64,000 bases of DNA from Pararhizobium sp. (GCA_030655075.1 JAURWE010000101.1:246427-310426), one strand, 5' to 3'. Counted from the stretch's first letter, positions 54,954 through 63,954 are shown. Made by a program: numbers and translations. The notes: generated by a model not told the origin, from the letters alone.

Positions 54954-55979
54954 ATGTCGAGCATCACGCCAGAAACCAAAAGCTTTCCCTTTCCCATCCT
55001 GATCGGTGATATCGGTGGGACCAATGCGCGCTTCGCGCTTTTGACCGGCGCCACCTCCGCGCCGGTCCAGTTCCCGACCGTCCAGACCCGCGATTTCCCC
55101 AATATCGATGATGCGATCCGGGCCACGATCCTCGCCAACACATCAACGCCACCGCGCTCCTCCATTCTTGCCATTGCCGGCCCGATCAATGGCGACGAAA
55201 TTCCACTGACCAATGCCGGCTGGGTCATTCGGCCGGAAGAAATGCTGGCCGGACTGGGTCTCGAGGACATCGTCGTCATCAACGATTTCGAGGCGCAGGC
55301 GCTGGCCATCGCGGTGTTTTCCGACGAGCATCTAGAAAAGATCGGCCGTGGCGAGCGGCTGGAACATGCCTCGCGCGTGGTGCTCGGTCCAGGCACCGGG
55401 CTCGGCGTCGCCGGCCTTCTCTATGCGCGCCATACCTGGTTCCCCGTTCCCGGCGAAGGCGGCCATATTGATGTCGGTCCGCGCTCGGAGCGTGACTATC
55501 AGATCTGGCCGTTTCTCGAGACGATCGAGGGGCGCATCTCAGCCGAACAGCTTCTGTGTGGGCGGGGCCTCGTCAACATCTACGGTGCGGTCAGCGAGGC
55601 GGACGGGCAGCCGCCGATCTTCACCACCCCGGCCGACATCACCGCCCATGGTCTTTCGGGAGACAACCGTGCTGCGGCTGAAACACTGTCGCTGTTCTCG
55701 ACCTATCTCGGCCGCGTCGCCGGCGACTTCGCCATGGTGTTCATGGCGCGCGGCGGCGTGTTCCTGGCCGGCGGCATTTCCCAGAAGATCATTTCGGCGT
55801 TGCGGCAACCGGAATTCCGCGCCGGCTTCGAGGACAAGGCGCCACATTCGGCTTTGCTTGCCAAAATTCCGACCTATGTCGTGCTGCATCCCATGGCGGC
55901 CCTTCTCGGCCTTGCCGCCTTCGCCCGCGACCCCATTCGTTTCGGTGTTGCAACAGAGGGCCGCCGTTGGCGCGGCTGA
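54954..55979 (+). CDS. glk: glucokinase
   Basis: A 341-aa ATP-dependent glucokinase of the bacterial Glk (group A) family. Phosphate-binding GDIGGTNARFALL (about 16-28), IAGPINGDEIPLTNAGW (about 71-87), glucose-binding VINDFEAQALA (about 106-116), GPGTGLGVAGLL (about 143-154) and the second phosphate region GGVFLAGGISQKI (about 264-276). CGGA lies just before the ATG at 54954; an in-frame start at 54903 overlaps mgsA. Confidence 0.96.
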   Translation: MSSITPETKSFPFPILIGDIGGTNARFALLTGATSAPVQFPTVQTRDFPNIDDAIRATILANTSTPPRSSILAIAGPINGDEIPLTNAGWVIRPEEMLAGLGLEDIVVINDFEAQALAIAVFSDEHLEKIGRGERLEHASRVVLGPGTGLGVAGLLYARHTWFPVPGEGGHIDVGPRSERDYQIWPFLETIEGRISAEQLLCGRGLVNIYGAVSEADGQPPIFTTPADITAHGLSGDNRAAAETLSLFSTYLGRVAGDFAMVFMARGGVFLAGGISQKIISALRQPEFRAGFEDKAPHSALLAKIPTYVVLHPMAALLGLAAFARDPIRFGVATEGRRWRG

Positions 55980-56090
55980 GCGCCGTTTGCGGCAAGCAAT
56001 GCTGGTAAAAGACGGCTCGACCGACTATAGAGCCCGGAAAAGCCGCCTGCTTTCCGCAGATGCGCTGAAACGGCTCAGGAAAACGGGTTC

Positions 56091-57896
56091 TTGGAAGCAA
56101 GCGAAACAAACAAGCGGGCCATCGACGCAGAGACCCTGACCGGCGTGCTCAAGCGCATCGTTGCCGAAAACGGTCGCGAGCACATTGGTGGCTATGTGTT
56201 TGCCATCTCCTGCCTGGTCGTGATCGCCGGCACGACGGCCTTTACCGCCTGGATCATGGAATCGGTCATCAACGAGGCCTTTGCCAAGCAGCGGGCCGAC
56301 GTGGTGATCTACATCTGCGGCGCGATCTTCGTCGCCTTCGTGCTGCGCGGCTTTGCCACTTATGGCGAGGCGGTGACCCTGTCGAAGATCGGCAACAACA
56401 TCGTTGCCGGCTACCAGAAGCGGCTTTACGCGCATCTGATGGCGCTCAGCGTCGGCTACTTCAACGAATCGCGCTCGGCGCACCTGTCGGCCCAGATCAG
56501 CCAGAATGTCACCGGCATTCGCGACGTGCTCAACATGACCGTCACCTCGATCGCCCGCGACCTCCTGACGCTCGTGGCGCTGATCGGCGTGATGATCGCC
56601 AAGGACCCGATCCTGACGCTGATCGTCTTCGTCATCGCGCCGCCGCTCTTGATGGCGCTGCGCTACGTCTCGAAGCGGCTGAGAAGTGCCACGCGCGAAT
56701 CGATCGAGCTCAACAGCCACGTTCTCGGCGCCATGCAGGAAACCATCCAGGGCATTTCCATCGTGAAGGCCTTCACCATGGAAAAGCAGCTGCGCGGCCG
56801 TGTCGATACGCTGATCGAAAGTGCCGAGAACCGGGCGAACCGGATCGCGCGGCTCAGCGAGCGCACGGCGCCGCTGACCGAAACCTTCGCCGGCTTCGCG
56901 ATCTCCAGCGTGCTCGCCTATGCCGCCTTCCGCTCGATCTATGGCGGCGTGCTGCCGGGTGCCTTCTTCTCCTTCGTCACCGCGCTGCTTCTGGCCTATG
57001 ATCCTGCCCGGCGGCTTGCCCGCCTGCAGGTGTCGCTGGAGCGCGCCGTCGTCAACGCCCGCATGATCTACGAGGTGCTCGACACGATCCCGCACCAGCG
57101 CGACCTGCCCGATGCGGTGGCGCTTGAGATCAGCGAAGCCCGGATCGAATTCCGCGACGTGCGCTTTGCCTATGCCAATGGCGACGAGGTGCTGAAGGGC
57201 GTCACCCTGATTGCCGAAGGTGGCCGCACCACGGCGCTGGTCGGCACGTCGGGTGCCGGCAAATCCACCGTCATCAGCCTCGTTCCGCGCTTCTACGATC
57301 CGGCCGCCGGTCAGATCTTCATCGACGGCCAGGACATCGCCCATATCACCAAGCAGTCGCTGCGCAACGCCATCGCCTATGTCTCGCAGCAGCCCTACCT
57401 GTTCGAGGGCACGATCCGCGACAACATCCGCTACGGCCGGCCGGAAGCGACGGATGCCGAGGTCGAGGAGGCCGCGCGCCTCGCCTATGCCCACGACTTC
57501 ATTCTCGCCCAGCCGGGTGGCTACGATACGCCTGTGGGCGAGAACGGCGTGACGCTTTCGGGCGGCCAGCGCCAGCGGCTGTCGATTGCGAGAGCACTGG
57601 TGCGCAATGCACCGATCCTGCTTCTCGACGAGGCCACCTCGGCGCTCGACACGGAATCCGAACAGGCCGTGCAGAAGGCACTCGACCGGGCCATGAACGG
57701 CCGCACCGTCGTCGTCATCGCCCACCGGCTGTCGACCATCGTGCGCGCCAGCAAGATCATCGTTATGAAAGACGGCCGGGTGATGGAAGAAGGCACGCAC
57801 GAGGCGCTTGCGCTGAGAAATGACGGGCTCTACGCTCGCCTGCACAATCTGCAGGGCCATGCGCCGCAGGCAGCAGTGACAGACGAAACCAACTGA
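56091..57896 (+). CDS. MsbA-like ABC exporter (fused permease-ATPase)
   Basis: A 601-aa half-transporter: six membrane helices in the first 320 residues (type IV exporter fold), then an ATPase with Walker A VGTSGAGKSTVISLV (about 385-399), Q-loop YVSQQPYLF, signature LSGGQRQRLSIARAL (about 486-500) and Walker B ILLLDEATSALD. Homodimeric export of lipid or drug is likely; the exact substrate is not deducible. TTG at 56091 is the most plausible start (AGGA 11 bases upstream; no suitable ATG). It lies alone between glk and dapB. Confidence 0.88.
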   Translation: MEASETNKRAIDAETLTGVLKRIVAENGREHIGGYVFAISCLVVIAGTTAFTAWIMESVINEAFAKQRADVVIYICGAIFVAFVLRGFATYGEAVTLSKIGNNIVAGYQKRLYAHLMALSVGYFNESRSAHLSAQISQNVTGIRDVLNMTVTSIARDLLTLVALIGVMIAKDPILTLIVFVIAPPLLMALRYVSKRLRSATRESIELNSHVLGAMQETIQGISIVKAFTMEKQLRGRVDTLIESAENRANRIARLSERTAPLTETFAGFAISSVLAYAAFRSIYGGVLPGAFFSFVTALLLAYDPARRLARLQVSLERAVVNARMIYEVLDTIPHQRDLPDAVALEISEARIEFRDVRFAYANGDEVLKGVTLIAEGGRTTALVGTSGAGKSTVISLVPRFYDPAAGQIFIDGQDIAHITKQSLRNAIAYVSQQPYLFEGTIRDNIRYGRPEATDAEVEEAARLAYAHDFILAQPGGYDTPVGENGVTLSGGQRQRLSIARALVRNAPILLLDEATSALDTESEQAVQKALDRAMNGRTVVVIAHRLSTIVRASKIIVMKDGRVMEEGTHEALALRNDGLYARLHNLQGHAPQAAVTDETN

Positions 57897-57917
57897 TTTT
57901 CGGAAAGCAGTGACGGC

Positions 57918-58739
57918 ATGGGCGATCAGGACATGAAGCTGGTGGTGGTGGGAGCGGCCGGCCGCATGGGCCAGACGCTGATCCGCACCATTAACAGCAT
58001 CGACGGCGCCCGCGTGTTTGCGGCGATCGAACGTCCGGGCTCGGCCTTTCTCGGCCGTGACGCCGGCGAACTGGCCGGTCTCGGCCCGATCGGCGTGCCG
58101 ATCACAGACACGCCACTGGAAGCCTTCGTCGATGCCGAAGGTGTGCTCGACTTCACCTCGCCCGCCGCCTCGATCGAGTTTGCCGGGCTTGCCGCCCAGG
58201 CCCGCATCGTCCATGTCATCGGCACGACCGGCTGCACGCCCGAGGACGAGGACAAGATCCGCGCCGCCGCGCGCCATGCCCGCATCGTCAAGTCCGGCAA
58301 CATGAGCCTCGGCGTCAATCTGCTCGGTGTGCTGGTCGAACAGGCGGCCCGGGCGTTGGAAGCGGCCGACTGGGACATCGAAATCCTCGAAATGCACCAT
58401 AAGCACAAGGTCGATGCACCCTCAGGCACCGCCCTTCTGCTCGGCCAGGCCGCCGCCAAGGGCCGCGCCATCGATCTCCTGAGCCATGCCGTCAAGGTGC
58501 GCGACGGCCACACCGGCGCCCGCGAGGCCGGGACGATCGGCTTTGCGACGCTGCGCGGCGGCTCGGTCATCGGCGAACATTCGGTGCTGATCTCCGGCGA
58601 GGGCGAGCAGATCACGTTATCGCACAGTGCGACCGACCGGTCGATCTTCGCCCGTGGCGCCGTCAAGGCAGCGCTCTGGGCCCGCCACCAAAAACCCGGC
58701 TTCTACTCCATGCTCGACGTGCTCGGGCTCGCATCCTAA
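57918..58739 (+). CDS. dapB: 4-hydroxy-tetrahydrodipicolinate reductase
   Basis: A 273-aa NAD(P)H enzyme of the lysine/diaminopimelate pathway. Rossmann VVGAAGRMGQTLI (about 10-22), catalytic EMHHKHKVDAPSGTALLLG (about 157-175, His and Lys) and GFATLRGGSVIGEHSV (about 211-226). 21 bases after the exporter and 25 before gpmA. Confidence 0.96.
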   Translation: MGDQDMKLVVVGAAGRMGQTLIRTINSIDGARVFAAIERPGSAFLGRDAGELAGLGPIGVPITDTPLEAFVDAEGVLDFTSPAASIEFAGLAAQARIVHVIGTTGCTPEDEDKIRAAARHARIVKSGNMSLGVNLLGVLVEQAARALEAADWDIEILEMHHKHKVDAPSGTALLLGQAAAKGRAIDLLSHAVKVRDGHTGAREAGTIGFATLRGGSVIGEHSVLISGEGEQITLSHSATDRSIFARGAVKAALWARHQKPGFYSMLDVLGLAS

Positions 58740-58764
58740 CCGTCATCCCATCGGAGGAAATACC

Positions 58765-59400
58765 ATGAGCGGAACCCTCGTCCTTGTACGCCACGGCCAA
58801 AGCGACTGGAACCTGAAGAACCTGTTCACGGGCTGGAAGGATCCGGACCTGACCGAGCTTGGCTTCACCGAAGCCAATGCCGGCGGCAAGGCGCTGGCCG
58901 ATTACGGCATCAAGTTCGACATCGCCTTCACCTCCGTCCTGCAGCGCGCCGAAAAGACCTGCCAAATCGTCCTCGACAATATCGGCCAGCCGGATCTCGA
59001 AACCATCCACAACGAGGCGCTGAACGAACGCGACTACGGCGATCTTTCCGGCCTCAACAAGGACGATGCCCGCGCCAAATGGGGCGAGGAACAGGTGCAT
59101 ATCTGGCGCCGCTCCTACGACGTACCTCCTCCGGGCGGCGAAAGCCTGAAGGACACCGGCGCCCGCGTCTGGCCCTATTACATGACGGAAATCCTGCCGC
59201 GCGTGCTTGCCGGCCAGAAGGTTCTGGTCGCCGCCCACGGGAATTCCCTTCGTTCGCTGCTGATGGTCCTCGACCGGCTCGACCGCGAGCAGATCCTCTC
59301 GGTCAATCTCGCAACCGGCGTGCCGATGGTCTACAAGCTGAAGGCCGATTCCACGGTCGCCTCGAAGGAAGTTTTGGGCGATATGTCGGCGGCGCATTGA
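58765..59400 (+). CDS. gpmA: 2,3-bisphosphoglycerate-dependent phosphoglycerate mutase
   Basis: A 211-aa glycolytic enzyme. Catalytic His in LVLVRHGQSDWNLKNLFTG (about 5-23), second His in VAAHGNSLRSL (about 153-163), with LNERDYGDLSGLNKDDAR and PPGGESLKDT between. It is shorter than the E. coli enzyme (250 aa), the usual alphaproteobacterial length. GGAGG lies 8 bases before the ATG. Confidence 0.96.
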   Translation: MSGTLVLVRHGQSDWNLKNLFTGWKDPDLTELGFTEANAGGKALADYGIKFDIAFTSVLQRAEKTCQIVLDNIGQPDLETIHNEALNERDYGDLSGLNKDDARAKWGEEQVHIWRRSYDVPPPGGESLKDTGARVWPYYMTEILPRVLAGQKVLVAAHGNSLRSLLMVLDRLDREQILSVNLATGVPMVYKLKADSTVASKEVLGDMSAAH

Positions 59401-59441
59401 GGGTTTTCTGCCGTTGCCACGGGGTCGATCTGCGCAAGTTT

Positions 59442-59597
59442 GCCCCCCTCTGTCCCTCCGGGACATCTCCCCCACATGGGGGGAGATTGGCCGCTAATCT
59501 TGTGGCCGCCTAACTCTCCGATTTTTTGAAGAGTTGTATGGGAAAAGAACCATCTCCCCACAGGTGGGGAGATGTCAGCGCAGCTGACAGAGGGGGC
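59442..59597. repeat. RIME-like palindromic intergenic repeat
   Basis: Two inverted arms, GCCCCCCTCTGTC...GACATCTCCCCC (59442-59475) and GGGGAGATGTC...GACAGAGGGGGC (59566-59597), each carrying an internal palindrome such as CTCCCC-ACAGG-TGGGGAG. The arms and their GC-rich sequence match rhizobial intergenic mosaic elements (RIME1). It sits between the convergent gpmA and Ada-like genes and may also end both transcripts. Confidence 0.8.
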
Positions 59598-59625
59598 GGC
59601 CTTGGCGTCGTCAATACGCCCAGCC

Positions 59626-60498
59626 TCACACTTTCCCCGCCTCCCAGCCCAGCATGGCCCGCTTGCGCGTCAGGCCCCAGTGATAGCCGGTGAGGGCGCC
59701 GTTCTTGCCGAGCGCCCGGTGGCAGGGCACGACGAAGGAGATCGGGTTGCGGCCAATGGCGGCGCCGACGGCGCGGGATGCGGTCGGTTGGCCGATATCA
59801 CCGGCAATCGACGAATAGGTTACCACCCGGCCCATTGGCACCTTCAACAGCGCCTCCCAGACCCGCACCTGAAAATCCGTGCCGATCATCACCACGCGCA
59901 GCGGCTGGTCGGGCTGCCACTGGCGCGGGTCAAAAATCCGCTCGGCGTAGGCGGCCGTGGCGGCACTGTCCTCGACATAGGCGGCATTCGGCCAGCGGCT
60001 TGTCATATCCTCGAAATTCGCCCGTTCGGCGCCGGCATCATTGAAGGCAAGGCCTGCAAGCCCGCGCTCGGTAATCATCACAAGTGCGATGCCGAAGGGC
60101 GAGGGGTGGAAACCGTAGCGGATCGTCAGCCCGGCGCCGCGCGCCTTCCATTCGCCGGGCGACATGGCTTCGTGGGTAACAAAGAGATCGTGCAGCCGCC
60201 CTGGGCCGGAAAGACCGACTTCGAAGCTCGTCTCCAGCAGCGGCAGATCTTCCTGGCCGAGTAGCCGCTTGGCGTGGTCGAGCGTCACGGCCTGCAGAAA
60301 GGCCTTCGGCGACAGGCCGGCCCAGCGGGTGAACGTCTTCTGCAGCTGTGTCGGCGACTGGCCGAGCTCACGGGCGACGGTCTCCAGCGACGGCTGGTCG
60401 CGATAATCGCCAGTGATAAGTTCCACGACGCTGCAGACCGTCTCGTAGTCGGTGCCCTGCGGCGTGATGTCGGACGCAACCGATGTGGTGATGTTCAT
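59626..60498 (-). CDS. ada: AraC-type HTH / methylated-DNA cysteine methyltransferase (Ada-like)
   Basis: A 290-aa fusion: N-terminal AraC-type helix-turn-helix (about 25-105, ELGQSPTQLQKTFTRWAGLSP) and a C-terminal O6-alkylguanine methyltransferase with acceptor Cys in ISFVVPCHRALGKNGALTGYHWG (residues near 246-268, shown by ends). The N-terminal Ada zinc domain that senses methyl-phosphotriesters is absent, so it may not be self-activated in the classical way. AAAGGAG precedes the ATG at 60498. Confidence 0.92.
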   Translation of the reverse strand: MNITTSVASDITPQGTDYETVCSVVELITGDYRDQPSLETVARELGQSPTQLQKTFTRWAGLSPKAFLQAVTLDHAKRLLGQEDLPLLETSFEVGLSGPGRLHDLFVTHEAMSPGEWKARGAGLTIRYGFHPSPFGIALVMITERGLAGLAFNDAGAERANFEDMTSRWPNAAYVEDSAATAAYAERIFDPRQWQPDQPLRVVMIGTDFQVRVWEALLKVPMGRVVTYSSIAGDIGQPTASRAVGAAIGRNPISFVVPCHRALGKNGALTGYHWGLTRKRAMLGWEAGKV

Positions 60499-60561
60499 GG
60501 TCTTCTCCTTTGACCATGACAACATCACAGCATCCGGCCTCGATCCACCCGATTCTTGCGG

Positions 60562-61059
60562 TCAGCCGCGCTTGACTGTGGCCAGCGCGCGCGAAAACGC
60601 GGTGGCGAAACTTTCGCGGTCGTCGCGGTTGAGGAAGGAGCCGATTTCGGTGGCCCGCCCCTCGCCGCTCACCTGCATCGAGACGATGCCGATCTCGTCA
60701 TGGCGGCGGATGTCGAGGCGCGCCCAGAAGGTCCTGAAATGATGTTCGGTCATGTGGCCGGCTGCGCTGAATTTTTTCACCGAGACATCGGTACGCGACA
60801 CAGTGACCTGCTCACGGGCGCGGGCGGCGCGGTAGTTGAGATAGAAGGCTCCGAACAGCAGCGCAAAATCTAACCCGAAAAAGACGACGATCGGCCAGGC
60901 GCCGATGATGAGAAAGACCACAGCGTGGACGAGGCTGAGCAGGCCGGCGAGTAGAAAGAACACCCGGAAACCGCGCATGCCGAGCGACCGGTGCGGCGTC
61001 AGCTCGGCCGAAAACACCGGTGTTTCGTTGCGGTTCTCTGCAGCATTGCCTTGTGTCAT
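60562..61059 (-). CDS. DUF2244 membrane protein
   Basis: A 165-aa integral membrane protein: two helices about 31-50 (VFFLLAGLLSLVHAVVFLII) and 54-73 (WPIVVFFGLDFALLFGAFYL), then a cytoplasmic domain with QVTVSRTDVSVKKF, FRTFWARLDI and RATEIGSFLNRDDRESFA, typical of DUF2244. Function unknown. Divergent from nth (22-base gap). Confidence 0.85.
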   Translation of the reverse strand: MTQGNAAENRNETPVFSAELTPHRSLGMRGFRVFFLLAGLLSLVHAVVFLIIGAWPIVVFFGLDFALLFGAFYLNYRAARAREQVTVSRTDVSVKKFSAAGHMTEHHFRTFWARLDIRRHDEIGIVSMQVSGEGRATEIGSFLNRDDRESFATAFSRALATVKRG

Positions 61060-61081
61060 GAGCGGCGACTATAGAGGAGAG

Positions 61082-61852
61082 ATGAAAAAGCTGAAGATGG
61101 ACGCGATCACAAAACCGGCAGAGCCCGCAGCAAAAGCTGCGGCAGGCAGGCCTAAACCGGCAAGGCCGAAAACTGTCTATTCGCATGCGGAGCTGATGGA
61201 AATCTTCCGGCGTTTCTCGATCCAGCGGCCGGAGCCGAAGGGCGAGCTCGAACATGTCAACCCGTTCACGCTGACCGTGGCCGTGGCGCTCTCTGCGCAG
61301 GCGACCGATGCTGGCGTCAACAAGGCGACGCGGGCGCTGTTTGCCATTGCCGATACGCCGGAAAAGATGCTGGCGCTCGGCGAAGACAGGGTGCGCGACT
61401 ATATCAAGACGATCGGGCTCTACCGAAACAAGGCCAGGAACGTCATGGCGCTCAGCCGCATGCTGATCGAGGATTTCGGCGGCGAGGTGCCGCGCACACG
61501 CGAAGAGCTGATCAGGCTGCCTGGCGTCGGCCGCAAGACCGCCAATGTGGTGATGTCGATGGCCTTCGGCGTCGCTACCATGGCGGTCGATACCCATGTC
61601 TTTCGCATCGCCAACCGGCTCTGTCTGGCACCGGGCAAGACCCCGGACGCGGTGGAAGACAGCCTGATGCAGATCATCCCGGATCCGTATCTCTATCACG
61701 CCCACCACTGGCTGATCCTGCACGGGCGCTACTGCTGCAAGGCGCGCAAGCCCGAATGCGAGCGCTGCGTCATTGCCGATCTTTGCAAGTCGGCGGAAAA
61801 GACCTGCGATGTGCCCGCGCCGCTGGTGCCGTTGCCACCGCAGATCATCTAA
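61082..61852 (+). CDS. nth: endonuclease III
   Basis: A 256-aa base-excision DNA glycosylase/AP lyase for oxidised pyrimidines. Helix-hairpin-helix LPGVGRKTANVVMS with catalytic Lys (about 148-161), VDTHVFRIANR with catalytic Asp (about 170-180) and a four-cysteine Fe-S cluster (C-x6-C-x2-C-x5-C, in CKARKPECERCVIADLC). An N-terminal Lys/Pro/Ala-rich leader of about 30 residues is extra. AGGAGAG is just upstream of the ATG. The 3' end overlaps the convergent tetR by 8 bases. Confidence 0.95.
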   Translation: MKKLKMDAITKPAEPAAKAAAGRPKPARPKTVYSHAELMEIFRRFSIQRPEPKGELEHVNPFTLTVAVALSAQATDAGVNKATRALFAIADTPEKMLALGEDRVRDYIKTIGLYRNKARNVMALSRMLIEDFGGEVPRTREELIRLPGVGRKTANVVMSMAFGVATMAVDTHVFRIANRLCLAPGKTPDAVEDSLMQIIPDPYLYHAHHWLILHGRYCCKARKPECERCVIADLCKSAEKTCDVPAPLVPLPPQII

Positions 61853-62423
61853 GCAAAAGACCGTCGATCAGTGCTTCAACTGCCTGCTCGTAAAGCGCCC
61901 GGTCACCACCGGCGTCTATCGCCAGTGCCGCCCGGTCGAAGGCCGCCGACAGGAGGTCGGTAACGGCGCCGACCCGGTCCACCGGTTTGCCTGTTGCCGT
62001 CAGAAGATTGAAAAGCCCTCGCTTCAGGGCCGCCTCGGCATGTTCGCCATCGATTGCCCGCAAAGCGGCCGTCCCGAGAACCGCCGGACCGTCAAGCAAC
62101 AGCAGACGCGTGCGGCCGGGCGCTTCCATCGCGTCGAAGTAGGCGCGCGTCCCGTGGATCAAAGCTGCACGGGGGTCGCCGGCCGGCCCGCCGGCGGTCT
62201 CGATCTGGCTGGCGACAGCAGCCGCTTCCTGCTCGACAACAGCCAGAAACAGCGCCTTCTTGTCTTCGAAATGGTGGTAAAGCGCACCGCGCGTCACACC
62301 AGCCATCGTCACGATGTCGGGTGTCGATGTGTCGGCATATCCCTTTCGCACGAACAGATGCCGTGCCGCCGCGATCAGCGCCGTGCGCATGCTGTCCGTT
62401 CGCTCGCTATTTGTGCGGCGCAT
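61845..62423 (-). CDS. TetR/AcrR-family repressor
   Basis: A 192-aa regulator with an N-terminal HTH (about 10-55: LFVRKGYADTSTPDIVTMAGVTRGALYHHFEDKKALF, from LFVRKGY to KKALF) and a ligand-binding C-terminus. Divergent from the glyoxalase-fold gene, with two matching palindromes between them, so it probably represses itself and that gene. The ligand is unknown. Confidence 0.9.
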   Translation of the reverse strand: MRRTNSERTDSMRTALIAAARHLFVRKGYADTSTPDIVTMAGVTRGALYHHFEDKKALFLAVVEQEAAAVASQIETAGGPAGDPRAALIHGTRAYFDAMEAPGRTRLLLLDGPAVLGTAALRAIDGEHAEAALKRGLFNLLTATGKPVDRVGAVTDLLSAAFDRAALAIDAGGDRALYEQAVEALIDGLLLR

Positions 62424-62434
62424 TTTCCCTCTTT

Positions 62435-62455
62435 ACATACAGTCTGTCTGTATGT
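62435..62455. promoter_or_regulatory. TetR operator 1
   Basis: Perfect inverted repeat ACATACAG-N5-CTGTATGT. Together with operator 2 it fills the gap between tetR and the glyoxalase gene; centres are 29 bases apart. Confidence 0.75.
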
Positions 62456-62465
62456 TATTGATCAG

Positions 62466-62482
62466 ATACAGGCAGACTGTAT
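62466..62482. promoter_or_regulatory. TetR operator 2
   Basis: ATACAG-N5-CTGTAT, the same half-sites and spacing as operator 1, 24 bases before the glyoxalase start codon. Confidence 0.72.
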
Positions 62483-62505
62483 GTTAGTTTCGAGCGGAGA
62501 GAAAG

Positions 62506-62931
62506 ATGAAATCAAGCAGCTACTATCCAGTGATCATGACCGCCGATGTCGCCGGAACAGCGGCCTTCTACTGCGCTCATTTTCGCTTCAAGCCATTGTT
62601 CAGCAGCGATTGGTACGTGCACCTGCAGTCATGGGAAGACGAGCATGTCACGCTGGCCGTGCTCGACGGAACGCACGAGACGATCCCCGATGCAGCGCGC
62701 GGCACGGTTTCAGGTCTTCTGTTGAATTTCGAGGTAGAGGACGTGGATACGCTTTATGCCGGCCTGCGCTCCGCCGGCCTGCCGATCCTGAAGGAGATCT
62801 GCGACGAGGCTTTCGGCCAGCGGCACTTTATCACTGCCGATCCAAACGGCGTGCTGATCGACATCATCAAACCCATCCCACCCAGCGCAGGTTTTGCCTT
62901 GCAATACGAGGCCCCCGCGCTTCCGCTCTAA
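62506..62931 (+). CDS. glyoxalase/VOC-family protein
   Basis: A 141-aa vicinal-oxygen-chelate fold protein: two beta-alpha-beta-beta-beta halves (about 6-60 and 66-125), with YYPVIMTADVAGTAAFYCAHFRF at the start and ITADPNGVLIDIIKP at the end. The metal-ligand pattern is only partly clear, so it may be a dioxygenase-type or resistance protein. It is controlled, by arrangement, by the divergent TetR. GGAGAG lies close to the ATG. Confidence 0.85.
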   Translation: MKSSSYYPVIMTADVAGTAAFYCAHFRFKPLFSSDWYVHLQSWEDEHVTLAVLDGTHETIPDAARGTVSGLLLNFEVEDVDTLYAGLRSAGLPILKEICDEAFGQRHFITADPNGVLIDIIKPIPPSAGFALQYEAPALPL

Positions 62932-63641
62932 CCTGGAAAGCTCGGGTCGCGGCGCGACAGCAGCTTGTGCAGATGCACCATCATCCCTGCGGCAAACAGG
63001 GGTGTCAGCAGGTTGAGAAACGGGATCGCCAGAAATGCGGCGATGACGAAGCCGGCCATCATCACGGTCGAGGAATGTTTGGCCCGAAACAGCCGCGCTT
63101 CGGCCGCCGGGCGAAACCGCATGGCGGCGAACTCGAAGAATTCCCGTCCGAGCAGATAGCCGTTGACAAGAAAGAAGGCGATCAGGTTGACGCCGGGGAT
63201 GAACAGCAGCACCAGGGCGACCAGATTGCCGAGGATGACGACGCCGAGAAATTTCAGCGATCCGGAGATCGCATCCGACAGTGCCAGCGGGCGTCCCGGC
63301 GGATCGCCCGGATAGTCGCGGCGCTCGACCACTTCGGCGACGTCGTCGAGAAACAAACCGGCAACGATCGCCGTCACCGGCGCCAGCAGCAGGGCAAGCC
63401 CGAGCGCTAGGCCGACGCTGGCGACAATTCCGAAGACCAGCCCCAGCCAGCCGGCCCAATCGGGCAGCCCCGGCAGAAAAGCATCGATCCAGGGCATAGC
63501 GTAGCTGACAAACAGGCCGCGCAGCGCAAACCACAGTGCGCACAGAACCAGCAGGGTGAGGCCCAGAACCTTCCAGAAGACTGACCGCGTTTCGAACGCG
63601 AACAGGTTGGAAAAGGCAAGCCGTGCGGCATCGAGGATCAT
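62928..63641 (-). CDS. CysZ/EI24-family membrane protein
   Basis: A 237-aa inner-membrane protein of the EI24/CysZ family, which includes sulfate uptake proteins. Hydrophobic segments at about 20-45, 55-85, 130-165, 195-225; family-like motifs FNLFAFETRS-type start and FIPGVNLIAFFLVNGYLLGREFFE (from FIPGVNL to GREFFE). CGGAGA precedes the ATG at 63641; the frame extends to 63689. It overlaps the glyoxalase gene by 4 bases at their 3' ends. Confidence 0.85.
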   Translation of the reverse strand: MILDAARLAFSNLFAFETRSVFWKVLGLTLLVLCALWFALRGLFVSYAMPWIDAFLPGLPDWAGWLGLVFGIVASVGLALGLALLLAPVTAIVAGLFLDDVAEVVERRDYPGDPPGRPLALSDAISGSLKFLGVVILGNLVALVLLFIPGVNLIAFFLVNGYLLGREFFEFAAMRFRPAAEARLFRAKHSSTVMMAGFVIAAFLAIPFLNLLTPLFAAGMMVHLHKLLSRRDPSFPG

Positions 63642-63954
63642 TGGCAGTCTCCGGTTGCAGGCCCCGGCCTGATTTTGCCTGACGGTCATCAGGGACCATC
63701 GAGCAAGCGTTCACAAGGGTACCCATCATTTCGGCCGTCCACGCTTCAAGCCGCATGTAGGCCAGTGGGAATGTGGTCCATGCGTCTTTAGGGCAATCAG
63801 CTAAGTAGGAGAATCTTGTGGCAGCAGCAAGACTAGCAATCCAACCGCGCCAATCGGCACCCTGTTCCATCGGGAACAGCGCGCCGGTCCTGCTCGTGCG
63901 ATTGTCTGGTCATCGGAGCCAATCACGGCTTCCAAGAGATCAGGAGAGACCATC

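Noticed and set aside
56025..58406. A 793-codon minus-strand frame over the exporter and dapB
   Set aside because: It spans two real genes in antisense and has no recognisable domain.
61773..63410. A 545-codon plus-strand frame covering tetR and the glyoxalase gene
   Set aside because: It runs out of frame through the glyoxalase gene and antisense to tetR and the CysZ-like gene, and its composition is shadow-like.
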